A stretch of 64,000 bases of DNA from an uncultured Desulfovibrio sp. (lineage in GTDB: Bacteria; Desulfobacterota; Desulfovibrionia; Desulfovibrionales; Desulfovibrionaceae), in the NCBI GenBank assembly GCA_900541395.1, contig UQJT01000002.1, positions 74,734 to 138,733 on the forward strand. Direction: 5' to 3'. How positions within the stretch are numbered: position 1 is the first letter of the stretch; each line of letters begins with the position of its first letter. The translations under genes were made by a program, and so were the position numbers. The notes beneath the pieces were generated by a model. It was not told the DNA's origin and searched no databases. It worked only from the letters and a program-made list of their open reading frames with translations. Of the stretch, positions 42,863 through 51,797 are shown piece after piece.

Positions 42863-45499
42863 ATGCCTTCCGTTCTCCGATCTCTGCTTGTGGCGGCGCT
42901 TCTGACCTTCGGCGTCGCCGTTTCAGCCGGGGCGGCCCCGGCTCAGAATATCTTTCGCCTGCAAAACGGACTGACCGTGCTCGTGCGCGAAGATCATCGT
43001 TTTCCTCTGGCTTCGGTGCGGCTGTACGTCAAAGCCGGCTCGGCCTGGGAACGTCCGGAGGAGGCCGGTATCAGCCACCTGCTGGAACACATGGTGTTCA
43101 AGGGGTCCAAAACCCGCCCCGAGGGCGTGGATAAAGCTCTGGAAAGCGCCGGAGGCTATCTCAACGCCTCCACGTCTTACGACCAGACCATTTATTTGAC
43201 CGATCTGCCGGCCGCCCGGTGGAAGACGGCTATGGAAGCGGTGCGCGATCTGGCCTTTGATCCGTTGCTCAGGCAGGCCGATCTGGACGCCGAGCGCGAG
43301 GTAGTCCTGGCCGAAATGAAGCAGCGGGGCGACAATCCCTATACCAAACTGCTTCACGCCACTTTCGCCGGGGCCCTCAAGGGCACGCCCTATGAGCGCC
43401 CGGTCATAGGCCTTGAACAAACTCTGCGGGCCGCCACGCCCGACAGCATTCGGGCCTATATCGAGCGCCGTTACGACCCGCGGGACATGCTGCTGGTGGT
43501 GGCGGGCGACGTCCAGGCCGCCGCCGTGGCGGCCGAGGCCGAAACTCTGTTCGGCGGTTACACCAACCGCAACGTGGCCGAAGCGGCGGAAAAATATAAC
43601 CCCCGCGATCTGGCGCGCGGGCTTCAGGTGGAAGTGCAGAAGGGCCCGTGGAACAAGGCCTATGTCGGCGTCGTCTTTCCGTTGCCCGGCGCGGGCGCGG
43701 CGAGGCTGCCCGCGGCCGACGTGCTGGCCCGCATCCTGGGCGGCGACGATACTTCAATCCTGGCGCGCAAACTGCGTTTGGAGCAGCCCGTGGCGGACGA
43801 CGTGCAGGCATCGGCCATGTCGTTCGAACGGGTGGGAGTATTCGCGATTATGGCCCAACTGGACGCGGACAAACTGGACGCGTTCTTTCGGGACCTGTCG
43901 GGCATTCTGGCGAACGTCAAAGCCTCCGACTTCAGCGACGCCGAAATCGAACGCGCCAAACTTAATTTGGAAGACAACTTTCTTCGTGCCCAAGAGACCG
44001 TATCCGGCATAGCCGACGTCCACGGCGATCTCTATTTTTCCGATCCGTCCGATCCCGACGGCAGCCATTATCTGACGACCATCCGTGATGTGAACCGTGC
44101 GCAGTTGCAGGCCGTTATCGACGACTGGCTGCACCCCCGGGCCATGTCCGTGGTGGTGCTCGCGCCCGAAAAATCCGGCGTGACCGTCGCCGGCGTGACC
44201 AAGGACGTCGCCGACGCCTGGCCCGCCGCCGCGCAATCCGTGGAGAGCGGCGTCAAGGCCTCGGCCGCCGATAAGGACGAGGAAGCCCTCAAGCCCGAGG
44301 TGCTGGATCTGGGGCAGGGGCGCACCTTGATTCTGCTGCCCGACACAAGCCTGCCCTACGTGTCGGCCACTCTGATCTTTCCGGGCGGCGATCTGCTCGT
44401 GGACAAGGACAAGGAAGGTCTGGCCTCGGTGACGGCCGACGTATTGACCTCGGGCACCGTGGGCAAGACCCACGCCGAACTTATCGCCTACTTGTCCGAT
44501 CGGGCCGCCGGCCTGGGCGGTGCGGCCGGCGCTTTGTCTTTCTCCCTCGGGCTGGACGCGCCTTCACGCTACGGCAAGGACGTGTTTGAACTGCTGCTCG
44601 ACGTGCTGACCCAGCCCGCTTTCCGACAGGAGGATGTGGAACGCGTCAAGCGCGAGCATCTGGCCTCCATCGCCAGTCAGGAAGAAGACATCATGGGCCT
44701 GATGAGCCGTAACCTGCGTTCGTTCCTGTTCCCCGGCAGCGTTTACGGCCTCCGGGTCGACGGCACTCCCGACAGTGTGAGCCGCCTGACTCGGGACGAC
44801 CTGCTGGCCTTCTGGCACAAGCAGGCGGCTCAGCCCTGGGTGCTGTCCGTGGCGGGCGATTTTGATCGAAGCGCCGTCACGGACTTCGCCAAGGCCCTGC
44901 CCGAACCTTCCGCCAAGCGGGTCGAATCCTCGGCTCCGGCCTGGACCGATGCCGAAGAACTCAAGCTGACCCTGCCGGGCCGCGCCCAGGCGGCTTATAT
45001 GATGTTGTTCCCCACTGTGGACACGTCCAACCCCGACAGCGCGGCGCTGCGTCTGCTGGCCGCCTCCCTGGACGGTTTTGGCGGGCTGCTGTTTCAGGAA
45101 CTGCGCGAAAAGCGCAGCCTGGGCTATTCAGTTTCGCCGGTGAACTGGGCGGGTGAGGATACGGGCTTTTTGGCCTTTTTGGTCATAGCCTCGCCGGAAA
45201 ATTTGCCGCAGGCCCGCCAGGCTTTCGAGGACATTACCAGACGGCTGCGCGACGACCTGTTGCCCGAGGCCACTCTGGACCGGGCCAAAGCCATGCTGGA
45301 AGCGGGCTACTACCGCAGCCTTCAGCGGCGTGCCGGTCGGGCCGACGCGGCGGCCGCCAACGTACTGCGCGGGCGGCCTCTGGACTTCGCCAAACAACGT
45401 CTGGAAGAATTGAAAAAGTTGACCCCGGAAGATCTGCAAGCCGTGGCCCGCAAATATCTGGAACCCGACCGAGCCTATATCATTCAAGTAACGCCATAG
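42863..45499 (+). CDS. Secreted M16-family zinc metalloprotease, fused pair
   Basis: An 878-aa protein with a Sec signal (MPSVLRSLLVAALLTFGVAVSAGA, to about residue 25). It has two M16 halves in one chain: an active N-half with HLLEH (72-76) and a downstream Glu in the DAEREVVLAEMKQR helix (about 148-155), and an inactive C-half (about 470-878) without HXXEH. This is the pattern of YmxG/PqqL-like periplasmic peptidases. It probably degrades peptides or misfolded envelope proteins. Start ATG 42863 after GAGGAG. Monocistronic, with a terminator after it. Confidence 0.92.
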   Translation: MPSVLRSLLVAALLTFGVAVSAGAAPAQNIFRLQNGLTVLVREDHRFPLASVRLYVKAGSAWERPEEAGISHLLEHMVFKGSKTRPEGVDKALESAGGYLNASTSYDQTIYLTDLPAARWKTAMEAVRDLAFDPLLRQADLDAEREVVLAEMKQRGDNPYTKLLHATFAGALKGTPYERPVIGLEQTLRAATPDSIRAYIERRYDPRDMLLVVAGDVQAAAVAAEAETLFGGYTNRNVAEAAEKYNPRDLARGLQVEVQKGPWNKAYVGVVFPLPGAGAARLPAADVLARILGGDDTSILARKLRLEQPVADDVQASAMSFERVGVFAIMAQLDADKLDAFFRDLSGILANVKASDFSDAEIERAKLNLEDNFLRAQETVSGIADVHGDLYFSDPSDPDGSHYLTTIRDVNRAQLQAVIDDWLHPRAMSVVVLAPEKSGVTVAGVTKDVADAWPAAAQSVESGVKASAADKDEEALKPEVLDLGQGRTLILLPDTSLPYVSATLIFPGGDLLVDKDKEGLASVTADVLTSGTVGKTHAELIAYLSDRAAGLGGAAGALSFSLGLDAPSRYGKDVFELLLDVLTQPAFRQEDVERVKREHLASIASQEEDIMGLMSRNLRSFLFPGSVYGLRVDGTPDSVSRLTRDDLLAFWHKQAAQPWVLSVAGDFDRSAVTDFAKALPEPSAKRVESSAPAWTDAEELKLTLPGRAQAAYMMLFPTVDTSNPDSAALRLLAASLDGFGGLLFQELREKRSLGYSVSPVNWAGEDTGFLAFLVIASPENLPQARQAFEDITRRLRDDLLPEATLDRAKAMLEAGYYRSLQRRAGRADAAAANVLRGRPLDFAKQRLEELKKLTPEDLQAVARKYLEPDRAYIIQVTP

Positions 45500-45567
45500 C
45501 GGCGGATGGGGTATGACGGCATGTCTGAGCGATGATATTGTCTTTATATCTTAAACTTTCATGCGCA

Positions 45568-45602
45568 ATGCGGGGTTGTCGGACGGGTCGGCAGCCCCGC
45601 AT
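45568..45602 (+). terminator. Hairpin terminator after the M16 gene
   Basis: ATGCGGGGTTG pairs with CAGCCCCGCAT (one G-U) about 70 nt after the stop, followed by CGTTTAG. The next TAGAGC repeat begins 5 nt later. Confidence 0.65.
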
Positions 45603-45606
45603 CGTT

Positions 45607-45644
45607 TAGAGCAGATTAACTTTAAAATTGTACAATTTTAAAGT
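45607..45644 (+). repeat. TAGAGC end with a perfect 26-bp palindrome
   Basis: Starts TAGAGCAGATTAAC and runs into a perfect 26-bp palindrome at 45619-45644, centred on TTGTACAA. It is the reverse complement, with small changes, of the right end of the 147-bp element (about 30003-30041). No second TAGAGC end is seen nearby. It lies 117 bp upstream of the arylsulfotransferase start. Confidence 0.7.
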
Positions 45645-45760
45645 ACGCATCGTCCGTGCAAACTTTTGTAAAGGAACGACAGGTGCAGGAAAGGCGAAGG
45701 CCGACGTTTTCCGGTAAAAATCGGACATCATTCCACTCAACCCGTCAAAGGAGAAGTGTC

Positions 45761-47335
45761 ATGCGTCATCGGAAGACATGGTTGCCCGCCCTGGCCGCCC
45801 TGGCCGCGCTGGGGCTGGCCGGAACCGCTCAGGCTGTTCCCTCGCTCTATCCCACGGGGACGGTCAAGTACGACCCGACCAAGGCTTATGGCGGGTATCT
45901 GCTTATCGGCAGCGACGTTCCCCGTCTGGTGGATATGAACGGCAATTTGGTCAAGGAATGGTCCGGTTACAACGGTATGCCCAACAAGGTGCTGCCCGGC
46001 GGTCGATTGTTGACGTCTCCCGGTACCTGGTCGGAAGGGCAGCAGGACAATCTGGCCCTGCTGGAACTGGACTTTGACGGCAACACACTGTGGGAATTTC
46101 GCAAAGGCGAACTGGTCCCGGCCGTGAAAGGACAGCCCGTTCAGGACGGCAAAACCTGGATAGCCCGTCAGCATCACGATTTCCAGCGCAAGGGCACGCC
46201 GCCTTATCCGGTGCCCGGTCAGAGCGACGGACAGGGCGAGGTCACGCTGGTGCTCGCCCACATTAACGAGCGCGTGGAGCGCGTCAATAAAGAGCATCAG
46301 CTCGTCAGCGACATCTTTTACGAAGTGGATGCCAAGGGCGAGATAGTGTGGTCATGGAAGCCGTCGGACCATTTGGATGAACTGGGGTTCGGGCCGGACG
46401 CCTTCGGCGCCATGCAGAATTATCCGCCCGTGGACAATCCCGTGGCCGGACGCCATGTCGCCACAGCCAAGTCCGGCGGCGGTTACGACTGGTTGCACGT
46501 CAACTGCCTCAGCTATGTGGGGCCCAACCGCTGGTATGACGAAGACCCGGTGAAGTACGCGGCTTTCAACCCGGACAACGTGTTGTTCAATTGCCGCGAT
46601 GCCAACCTTATGGCCATCGTGGACCGTAAGAGCGGCAACATCGTGTGGCGCCTGGGGCCGGATTTCTCCCCCGGCACTCCCGACGCCAAGGTGGGGCAGA
46701 TTGTGGGCGCCCACGGCGCGCATATCATCCCCAAGGGGCTGCCCGGCGCGGGCAACCTGCTGTTCTTCGACAACGGCGGCACCGCCGGGTACGGCGCACC
46801 CAATCCGGCCGCGCCCGTCACCGGATTCCACAACGTGAAGCGGGACTATTCGCGCGTGGTGGAATTCAATCCCGTCACCAAGGAAATTGTATGGGAATAT
46901 GACTGGTATAAAAATCACAAGGGCATTCTGGGCCATTTCGGGTTCCGTTTTTTCAGCCCCTTTGTGAGTTATGCCCAGCGTCTGCCCAACGGCAATACCC
47001 TGATCACCGAAGGCGATATGGGTCGGGTGTTTGAACTGACGCCCAAATATGAAATGGTGTGGGAATATATGACGCCGTATGCTCCGGACGCTCCCCTGTA
47101 TCGCACCTATCGTGTGCCCTACGACTTCTTCCCGCAAATGAAAAAGCCCGAGGAAGTGGCCGTGACTCCGCCGGACCGCACTCTGTTCCAGTTGCCCAAC
47201 GACAAGGGCGAATATCCCGACACCGGCATACAGGGCGACAAGGTCCGGGTGATCAGCGCGGGCGTGGCCGCCGAGCAGGGCCTGGACGAAGACGACCTGG
47301 CGGACGAACAGCCCCAGGGCATGCACAGTTATTAG
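45761..47335 (+). CDS. Periplasmic arylsulfate sulfotransferase
   Basis: A 524-aa exported enzyme of the ASST family, moving sulfate between phenolic compounds without PAPS. It has a Sec signal (KTWLPALAALAALGLAGTAQA) and a six-bladed propeller with blade motifs such as LVDMNGNLVKEWSGYN, WEFRKGELVP, EIVWSWKPSDHLDELGFG, HVNCLSYV, VGAHGAHIIPKG (candidate active-site His) and FELTPKYEMVWEY. Start ATG 45761 with AAAGGAGAAG upstream; the frame is open to 45656. It is monocistronic. Its TAG stop coincides with a TAGAGC repeat end. Aryl-sulfate use fits a gut or aromatic-rich habitat. Confidence 0.88.
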   Translation: MRHRKTWLPALAALAALGLAGTAQAVPSLYPTGTVKYDPTKAYGGYLLIGSDVPRLVDMNGNLVKEWSGYNGMPNKVLPGGRLLTSPGTWSEGQQDNLALLELDFDGNTLWEFRKGELVPAVKGQPVQDGKTWIARQHHDFQRKGTPPYPVPGQSDGQGEVTLVLAHINERVERVNKEHQLVSDIFYEVDAKGEIVWSWKPSDHLDELGFGPDAFGAMQNYPPVDNPVAGRHVATAKSGGGYDWLHVNCLSYVGPNRWYDEDPVKYAAFNPDNVLFNCRDANLMAIVDRKSGNIVWRLGPDFSPGTPDAKVGQIVGAHGAHIIPKGLPGAGNLLFFDNGGTAGYGAPNPAAPVTGFHNVKRDYSRVVEFNPVTKEIVWEYDWYKNHKGILGHFGFRFFSPFVSYAQRLPNGNTLITEGDMGRVFELTPKYEMVWEYMTPYAPDAPLYRTYRVPYDFFPQMKKPEEVAVTPPDRTLFQLPNDKGEYPDTGIQGDKVRVISAGVAAEQGLDEDDLADEQPQGMHSY

Positions 47336-47360
47336 AGCATGTTCGGAAATTGACCTGAAA
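47333..47360 (+). repeat. Partial TAGAGC element end at the arylsulfotransferase stop
   Basis: TAGAGCATGTTCGG resembles the left end of the 147-bp element at 29895. The first three bases form the stop codon of the upstream gene. No right end is visible before 47.5 kb, so it is a remnant or chance match. Confidence 0.45.
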
Positions 47361-47433
47361 TGCCCCGGCGGACGCGAGAGCGGAGGCCCATGTCCGGGGC
47401 GTGGAAAGGGGGCGTGATGTTTTTGCCCCCAGG

Positions 47434-47468
47434 CCGGAACCTTGTCGTTCGTGCAAGGTTCCGGTTTT
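47434..47468 (+). terminator. Rho-independent terminator of the arylsulfotransferase gene
   Basis: A perfect 11-bp stem CCGGAACCTTG / CAAGGTTCCGG with a 9-nt loop, followed by TTTTG. It lies just before the convergent histidine kinase stop. Confidence 0.8.
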
Positions 47469-47488
47469 GTATGGGAAAACGGAGTATT

Positions 47489-48940
47489 TTACGCGAGTTG
47501 AGGTTCGTCCGCGAGAGGCACCAACAGCGTGGCCGTCAGTCCGCCGCCGGGCCGGTTGGTCAGGGTTATGTCGCTGTGATTGAGGCGGGCCAGGTCGCGA
47601 GCGATGCCCAGCCCCAGGCCGGTGCCTCCGGTGCGCGCGTTACGAGAATCTTCCAGGCGGTAAAACAACTGGAAAACGTCTTCGAATTTGTCTTCGGGGA
47701 TGCCCGGCCCGTGATCCTCGACACGGACGCGGGCCAGTTTTTTCCCCTCCCGTTCCACAAGGTCCAGACTCAGTTCAGCCCGTTCTCCGTAGCGCAGAGC
47801 GTTGTCCACCAGGTTGTCCAGGCAGCGGCGGAAGGCGGCCGGCCGTACCCGGCACAGAACGGGGCCGGATGCGCGCAGACTGACCCGGCAGACTGCATTT
47901 TGCTCCAGGCAGTCCGCTTCCTCGCCGTATTCCTCCCGATCCGCCACCAGACTTTCCAGCAGCGCCGCCAGATCCGTCACACGTTCGGGCTCGTTGTTCC
48001 GGCCTGTGCGAGCCAGCGTGATGGCATCCTCCGTCAGTCGCTCCAGATCGTCCAGCGCGTCGAACACCAGTTCCGGGCGATGCAGGGCGGGTTCATTTTC
48101 CAGTTGCAGGCGCAGACGGGCCAAAGGCGTACGCAAATCATGCGACAGGCTGGCCAAGACCCTCAGGCGTTCCTCCACAAAGCGGCGGATGCGGGCGCGC
48201 ATGGCGCGGAAAGCGGCCGAAGTGCGTACCACTTCACGGGGGCCGTGGTCGGGCAGCCCGTCGTCCGGCTCGCCGTCGGCCCCGTCCGGAGCCACGCCGT
48301 CGGCAAAGCGCGCCAACCGGCGCAAAGGACGCGTTACGTAACGAATGCTCGCTACGGCCAGCAGCATTTGCAATAAAAATTGCACGGCTGTTTCCACCAC
48401 CAGACCGAACAATTTACCGTCCAGCAGGGGCAAAGTAATGTAGTGAATCTGCAACCAGGTGCCGTCGTCAAAGGGCAGAGCGGCCGAAGCATCGAACTCG
48501 CCGCTCTGTGGAACCTGGCCGTTGGGCAGCGGAGCCGACGGCCAAAATTGCCAGTGGATGCGGAATGCGCGCACGTCGGTCAGCAACGGGGGGAGCGGGG
48601 GCGGACAGCTCAGTTCATAAAGCTGGCTCAGACGCCGCCGGAAAAACAGGCTTTGCTCGGTATCGCTCTGGGTGAAGGAAGGGGCGTCCGCCAAGGAAAG
48701 ACGAAAACTTTCGAACCCGAGCGTAGCCACCATGTCCGCCCGCTGATCAGGCGGCAGGGCGGCCAATACCTGGTAAAGCGTGATGGCAAGGCGGGCGCGG
48801 TCGCTGGCCGCCATGCGGAACTGGTCTTCAAAGCGAAAATGAACCGTCAGCGCGAACACGCCGACCTGGAGAACCAGCAGGCCGACGGCCAACAGGGACA
48901 AAAGACGGGCAGCCAGACTGAAGGGGCGACGTTCGCTCAT
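47489..48940 (-). CDS. Sensor histidine kinase (EnvZ/RstB type)
   Basis: A 483-aa inner-membrane kinase. Membrane helices lie near residues 10-32 and 180-205 with a periplasmic sensor between. A HAMP-like linker follows (SIRYVTRPLRRLARFADG), then HisKA with SLSHDLRTPLARLRLQL and HATPase with [35 protein letters not shown]. It forms a two-component pair with the preceding regulator (ATGA overlap 48937-48940). No target is obvious; a Na/Pi symporter lies divergently. Confidence 0.93.
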   Translation of the reverse strand: MSERRPFSLAARLLSLLAVGLLVLQVGVFALTVHFRFEDQFRMAASDRARLAITLYQVLAALPPDQRADMVATLGFESFRLSLADAPSFTQSDTEQSLFFRRRLSQLYELSCPPPLPPLLTDVRAFRIHWQFWPSAPLPNGQVPQSGEFDASAALPFDDGTWLQIHYITLPLLDGKLFGLVVETAVQFLLQMLLAVASIRYVTRPLRRLARFADGVAPDGADGEPDDGLPDHGPREVVRTSAAFRAMRARIRRFVEERLRVLASLSHDLRTPLARLRLQLENEPALHRPELVFDALDDLERLTEDAITLARTGRNNEPERVTDLAALLESLVADREEYGEEADCLEQNAVCRVSLRASGPVLCRVRPAAFRRCLDNLVDNALRYGERAELSLDLVEREGKKLARVRVEDHGPGIPEDKFEDVFQLFYRLEDSRNARTGGTGLGLGIARDLARLNHSDITLTNRPGGGLTATLLVPLADEPQLA

Positions 48941-49710
48941 AGAGGGCCCTCGTCCCGCTGCCGGTCCGTTTCTTTTTCCACCGGAGCGGCCAGCATATAA
49001 CCGTCGCCGCGCGCCGTGCGGATCAGGCGCTGGTCTTTGGCGCTCTCGCCCAGGCGAGCGCGCAGGCGCGAAATCTGCACGTCCAGCACCCTGTCGTAGG
49101 GGGTGTCGGCCGGGCGTTGGATGACCTTGAGCAGGGTTTCGCGTTCCACCACTTCCTGAGGGTGTTCAAGGAACACTCTCAGCAGGCGGAATTCCGCCGC
49201 GCTCAGATTGCCCGCCACCCCGGCGGGATCGATCAACAGTCGGGCGCGGGCTTCCACCGTCCACCCTCCGAAGCGGTAGCGCGCCACGGGCCGCGCGGGC
49301 GCGGCGCCGCCGTCGGCCGTCCGCCGCAGCAGGGTGCGGACACGGGCCAGCAGTTCGCGAGAGGAAAAAGGCTTGACGATGTAGTCGTCGGCGCCCAGTT
49401 CCAGGCCTACCACCCGATCCGTTTCCTCACCCAGGGCGCTGAGAAAAATAACCGGAACCAGCGCGGTGGCCGGGTCGGCCCGCAACCGCCGACAGAAGGC
49501 CAGCCCGTCCTCTCCGGGCAGCATGACATCCAGCAGGATAAGGGCGCAACGCTCGCGCGTCACGGCTTCCATCAGACCCTCGGTGTCGTGGAAGCGGCGC
49601 GCGGCGTAGCCGTGGGCCGCCAGATAGTCGGCAATTTGTCCGCACAGGACGCGGTCGTCGTCCACAACGAAGATCAGGGGCGCATCGCCGCCCTGCGGGG
49701 ATAGAGTCAT
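48937..49710 (-). CDS. OmpR-family response regulator
   Basis: A 257-aa regulator. The receiver domain has FVVDDDRVLC (acidic pocket), phospho-Asp in LILLDVMLPGEDG and the switch Lys in IVKPFSSREL. The winged-helix DNA-binding domain has AEFRLLRVFLEHPQEVVERETLL, VLDVQISRLRARLG and IRTARGDGYMLA. Start ATG 49710 after GGAGGATGC. It leads a two-gene operon with its kinase from a near-consensus promoter at 49774-49802. Confidence 0.94.
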   Translation of the reverse strand: MTLSPQGGDAPLIFVVDDDRVLCGQIADYLAAHGYAARRFHDTEGLMEAVTRERCALILLDVMLPGEDGLAFCRRLRADPATALVPVIFLSALGEETDRVVGLELGADDYIVKPFSSRELLARVRTLLRRTADGGAAPARPVARYRFGGWTVEARARLLIDPAGVAGNLSAAEFRLLRVFLEHPQEVVERETLLKVIQRPADTPYDRVLDVQISRLRARLGESAKDQRLIRTARGDGYMLAAPVEKETDRQRDEGPL

Positions 49711-49773
49711 GCATCCTCCGAAAAAACAAAAAAGAAATAAAAAAATGAAAAATAACGGTGAGATGGTAGTTGT

Positions 49774-49802
49774 ATTATAGGTGCTTGCGCCGATCCTGTC
49801 CA
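49774..49802 (-). promoter_or_regulatory. Predicted promoter of the two-component operon
   Basis: On the minus strand TGGACA (49802-49797) and a consensus TATAAT (49779-49774) with 17-bp spacing, about 60 bp before the regulator ATG, in an AT-rich stretch. Confidence 0.7.
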
Positions 49803-49940
49803 GGCGTGCGGGGGCCCTGACCCGGGAGCAAAGAAACTTTGCCTGTCGGCCGCTTTTCTGATAGGGGGCTGAGAGTCCGCAAAAATAGCGCGCCCCGCGA
49901 GACGGCCGCGCCCATGCCCTTGAAATGCCGAGGAGCCTTC

Positions 49941-51566
49941 ATGACAATCAAGCTTGTCGTTCAACTTTTGGGTGGCGTCGGCATCTTTCTGTATTCCATA
50001 AAGCTCATCAGCGACTCCCTCCAGCTGGTGGCCGGGGACCGGCTGCGGCATCTCGTGGGCATGCTGACCCGCACGCCGCTTCTGGGCGTGCTGATAGGGA
50101 CTCTGGTCACCATGCTCATCCAGAGCAGCAGCGCCACCACGGTGATGACCGTCAGTTTTGTGGACGCGGGCCTCATGAAGCTGACCCAGGCCATAGGCGT
50201 GATTATGGGGGCCAACATCGGCACCACGGTTACGGGGCAGATTCTGGCCATCCGCATCAAGGATTACGTGTATATTTTTCTGCTGGTCGGGGTGCTGCTG
50301 TCCTTTTTCTGTAAAAAGCCGCGCTGGCGTCATGTGGGTAACGGCCTCATCGGGTTCGGCCTGCTGTTTGTGGGAATGCAGACCATGGAAAGCGCCATGG
50401 CTTTTCTGCGCGATCGCCAGGATTTATTCCTGGCTTTCAGTCGATCGCCGCTTATGGGGGTAGCCGCCGGGGCGCTGCTCACCCTGCTGGTGCAGTCCAG
50501 TTCGGCCACGGTGGGCCTGACCATCGCCCTGGGCACTCAGGGACTGTTGCCTCTGGACGCGGCCATTCCCATCGTGCTCGGCGACAACATCGGCACCTGC
50601 ATCACCGCCGTGCTGGCCTCCATCGGCACGACGCGGGCGGCTCAGCAGGCCTGTACCGCTCATGTGCTGTTCAACGTGATCGGAGTATGCATCTTTTTGC
50701 CCCTCATGCCGCTGTATATCGGGCTCATCGCCGCCACCTCCCAGAGCATAGGACACCAGATCGCCAACGCCCATACCCTGTTCAATGTGTGCAACACGCT
50801 GCTTTTTCTGCCTTTCGTCCGTCCGTTTGCGGCTTTGATTCGTTTTTTGTTGCCCGATCGCAAGGCCGAGGCCGGAGCGGTGGCGGACACCCTGTACCTC
50901 GACCCGCGGCTCATCGAGGTCACGCCGGTCATGGCCGTGGAGGCCGTGCGCAATCAGTGCGCCTTTATGGGCGATTTGCTTCGCACTCAACTGGATGAGG
51001 TGGAGCGTATGGTTTTTGAGAACAACGCCGCCGCAAAAAAAGCCGTGATATCTCTGGAAAACCGATTGGACGCCGTGCTTCAGGCTATGGAGCGCTACAG
51101 CGAAGCGGTGTTGAACACCCATGTGTCCGACGACGCGGCTCATCGCCTCCACGCGTTATTGGTATGCGCCGGCGATCTGGAGCGTATCGGGGACATCTGT
51201 ATGCGCTTGGTGGGCTACGACGAGCATCGACAGGAACTGGGGCGTTCTCTGTCAAGCCGTTCCATGGCGGACTTGCGGGATTTGTTCCTTGAAGCCCGCT
51301 CCTGCGTGGATCGCGCTGTGGAAGGCATCCGCACGGCGGACACCGACGGGCTGGCCGCTCTTCAGGACGAGGCGAAGGCCGCGGCCCAAGACGTTCGGGA
51401 CAAGGAAGGGCGGATGCGCGAGCAATATATGGAGCGCATCAACAGCCGCACGGGCTATGGGGAAACCGGGTTGCTGTATATTGAAATCATCGGCGATATC
51501 GAACGGATGGCTTACCGCTCCTGGAAAATAACCCGGGCCATGGCCGCCAGCGCCGCGCCCGAATAA
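49941..51566 (+). CDS. Na/phosphate cotransporter family protein with PhoU domain
   Basis: A 541-aa inner-membrane NptA/YjbB-type protein. About eight helices include two inverted repeats with the hallmark QSSSA motifs: LIQSSSATTVMTVSFVDAG (about 56-75) and LVQSSSATVGLTIALG (about 184-199). The cytosolic C-terminus (about 345-541) is a PhoU-like helical bundle. ATG 49941 after GAGGAGCC. Family members carry phosphate with sodium, usually outward. Together with ppk/ppx it suggests active phosphate management, but the genes are far apart. Confidence 0.88.
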   Translation: MTIKLVVQLLGGVGIFLYSIKLISDSLQLVAGDRLRHLVGMLTRTPLLGVLIGTLVTMLIQSSSATTVMTVSFVDAGLMKLTQAIGVIMGANIGTTVTGQILAIRIKDYVYIFLLVGVLLSFFCKKPRWRHVGNGLIGFGLLFVGMQTMESAMAFLRDRQDLFLAFSRSPLMGVAAGALLTLLVQSSSATVGLTIALGTQGLLPLDAAIPIVLGDNIGTCITAVLASIGTTRAAQQACTAHVLFNVIGVCIFLPLMPLYIGLIAATSQSIGHQIANAHTLFNVCNTLLFLPFVRPFAALIRFLLPDRKAEAGAVADTLYLDPRLIEVTPVMAVEAVRNQCAFMGDLLRTQLDEVERMVFENNAAAKKAVISLENRLDAVLQAMERYSEAVLNTHVSDDAAHRLHALLVCAGDLERIGDICMRLVGYDEHRQELGRSLSSRSMADLRDLFLEARSCVDRAVEGIRTADTDGLAALQDEAKAAAQDVRDKEGRMREQYMERINSRTGYGETGLLYIEIIGDIERMAYRSWKITRAMAASAAPE

Positions 51567-51797
51567 GCTTGCGGAGGGGCGGACGCGGCAGCCTGAAGCG
51601 CGCCCCGTGGGGATATTCCCGCAGCCGGGGGGCGAGGCGCATGGATACGACCGGCACGCGCACCCCCGGAAACCGACCTGCCGAGCAGGTTCACGGTCGG
51701 GTCGGCTTGTCCTCCGGGGGCGGAGGGCTTATACTGTTTCGAGCCCTCTTGACCCCTACCCGTGGGGATGCCCCCGTCCCCGGCGCAGGAGTATCGC

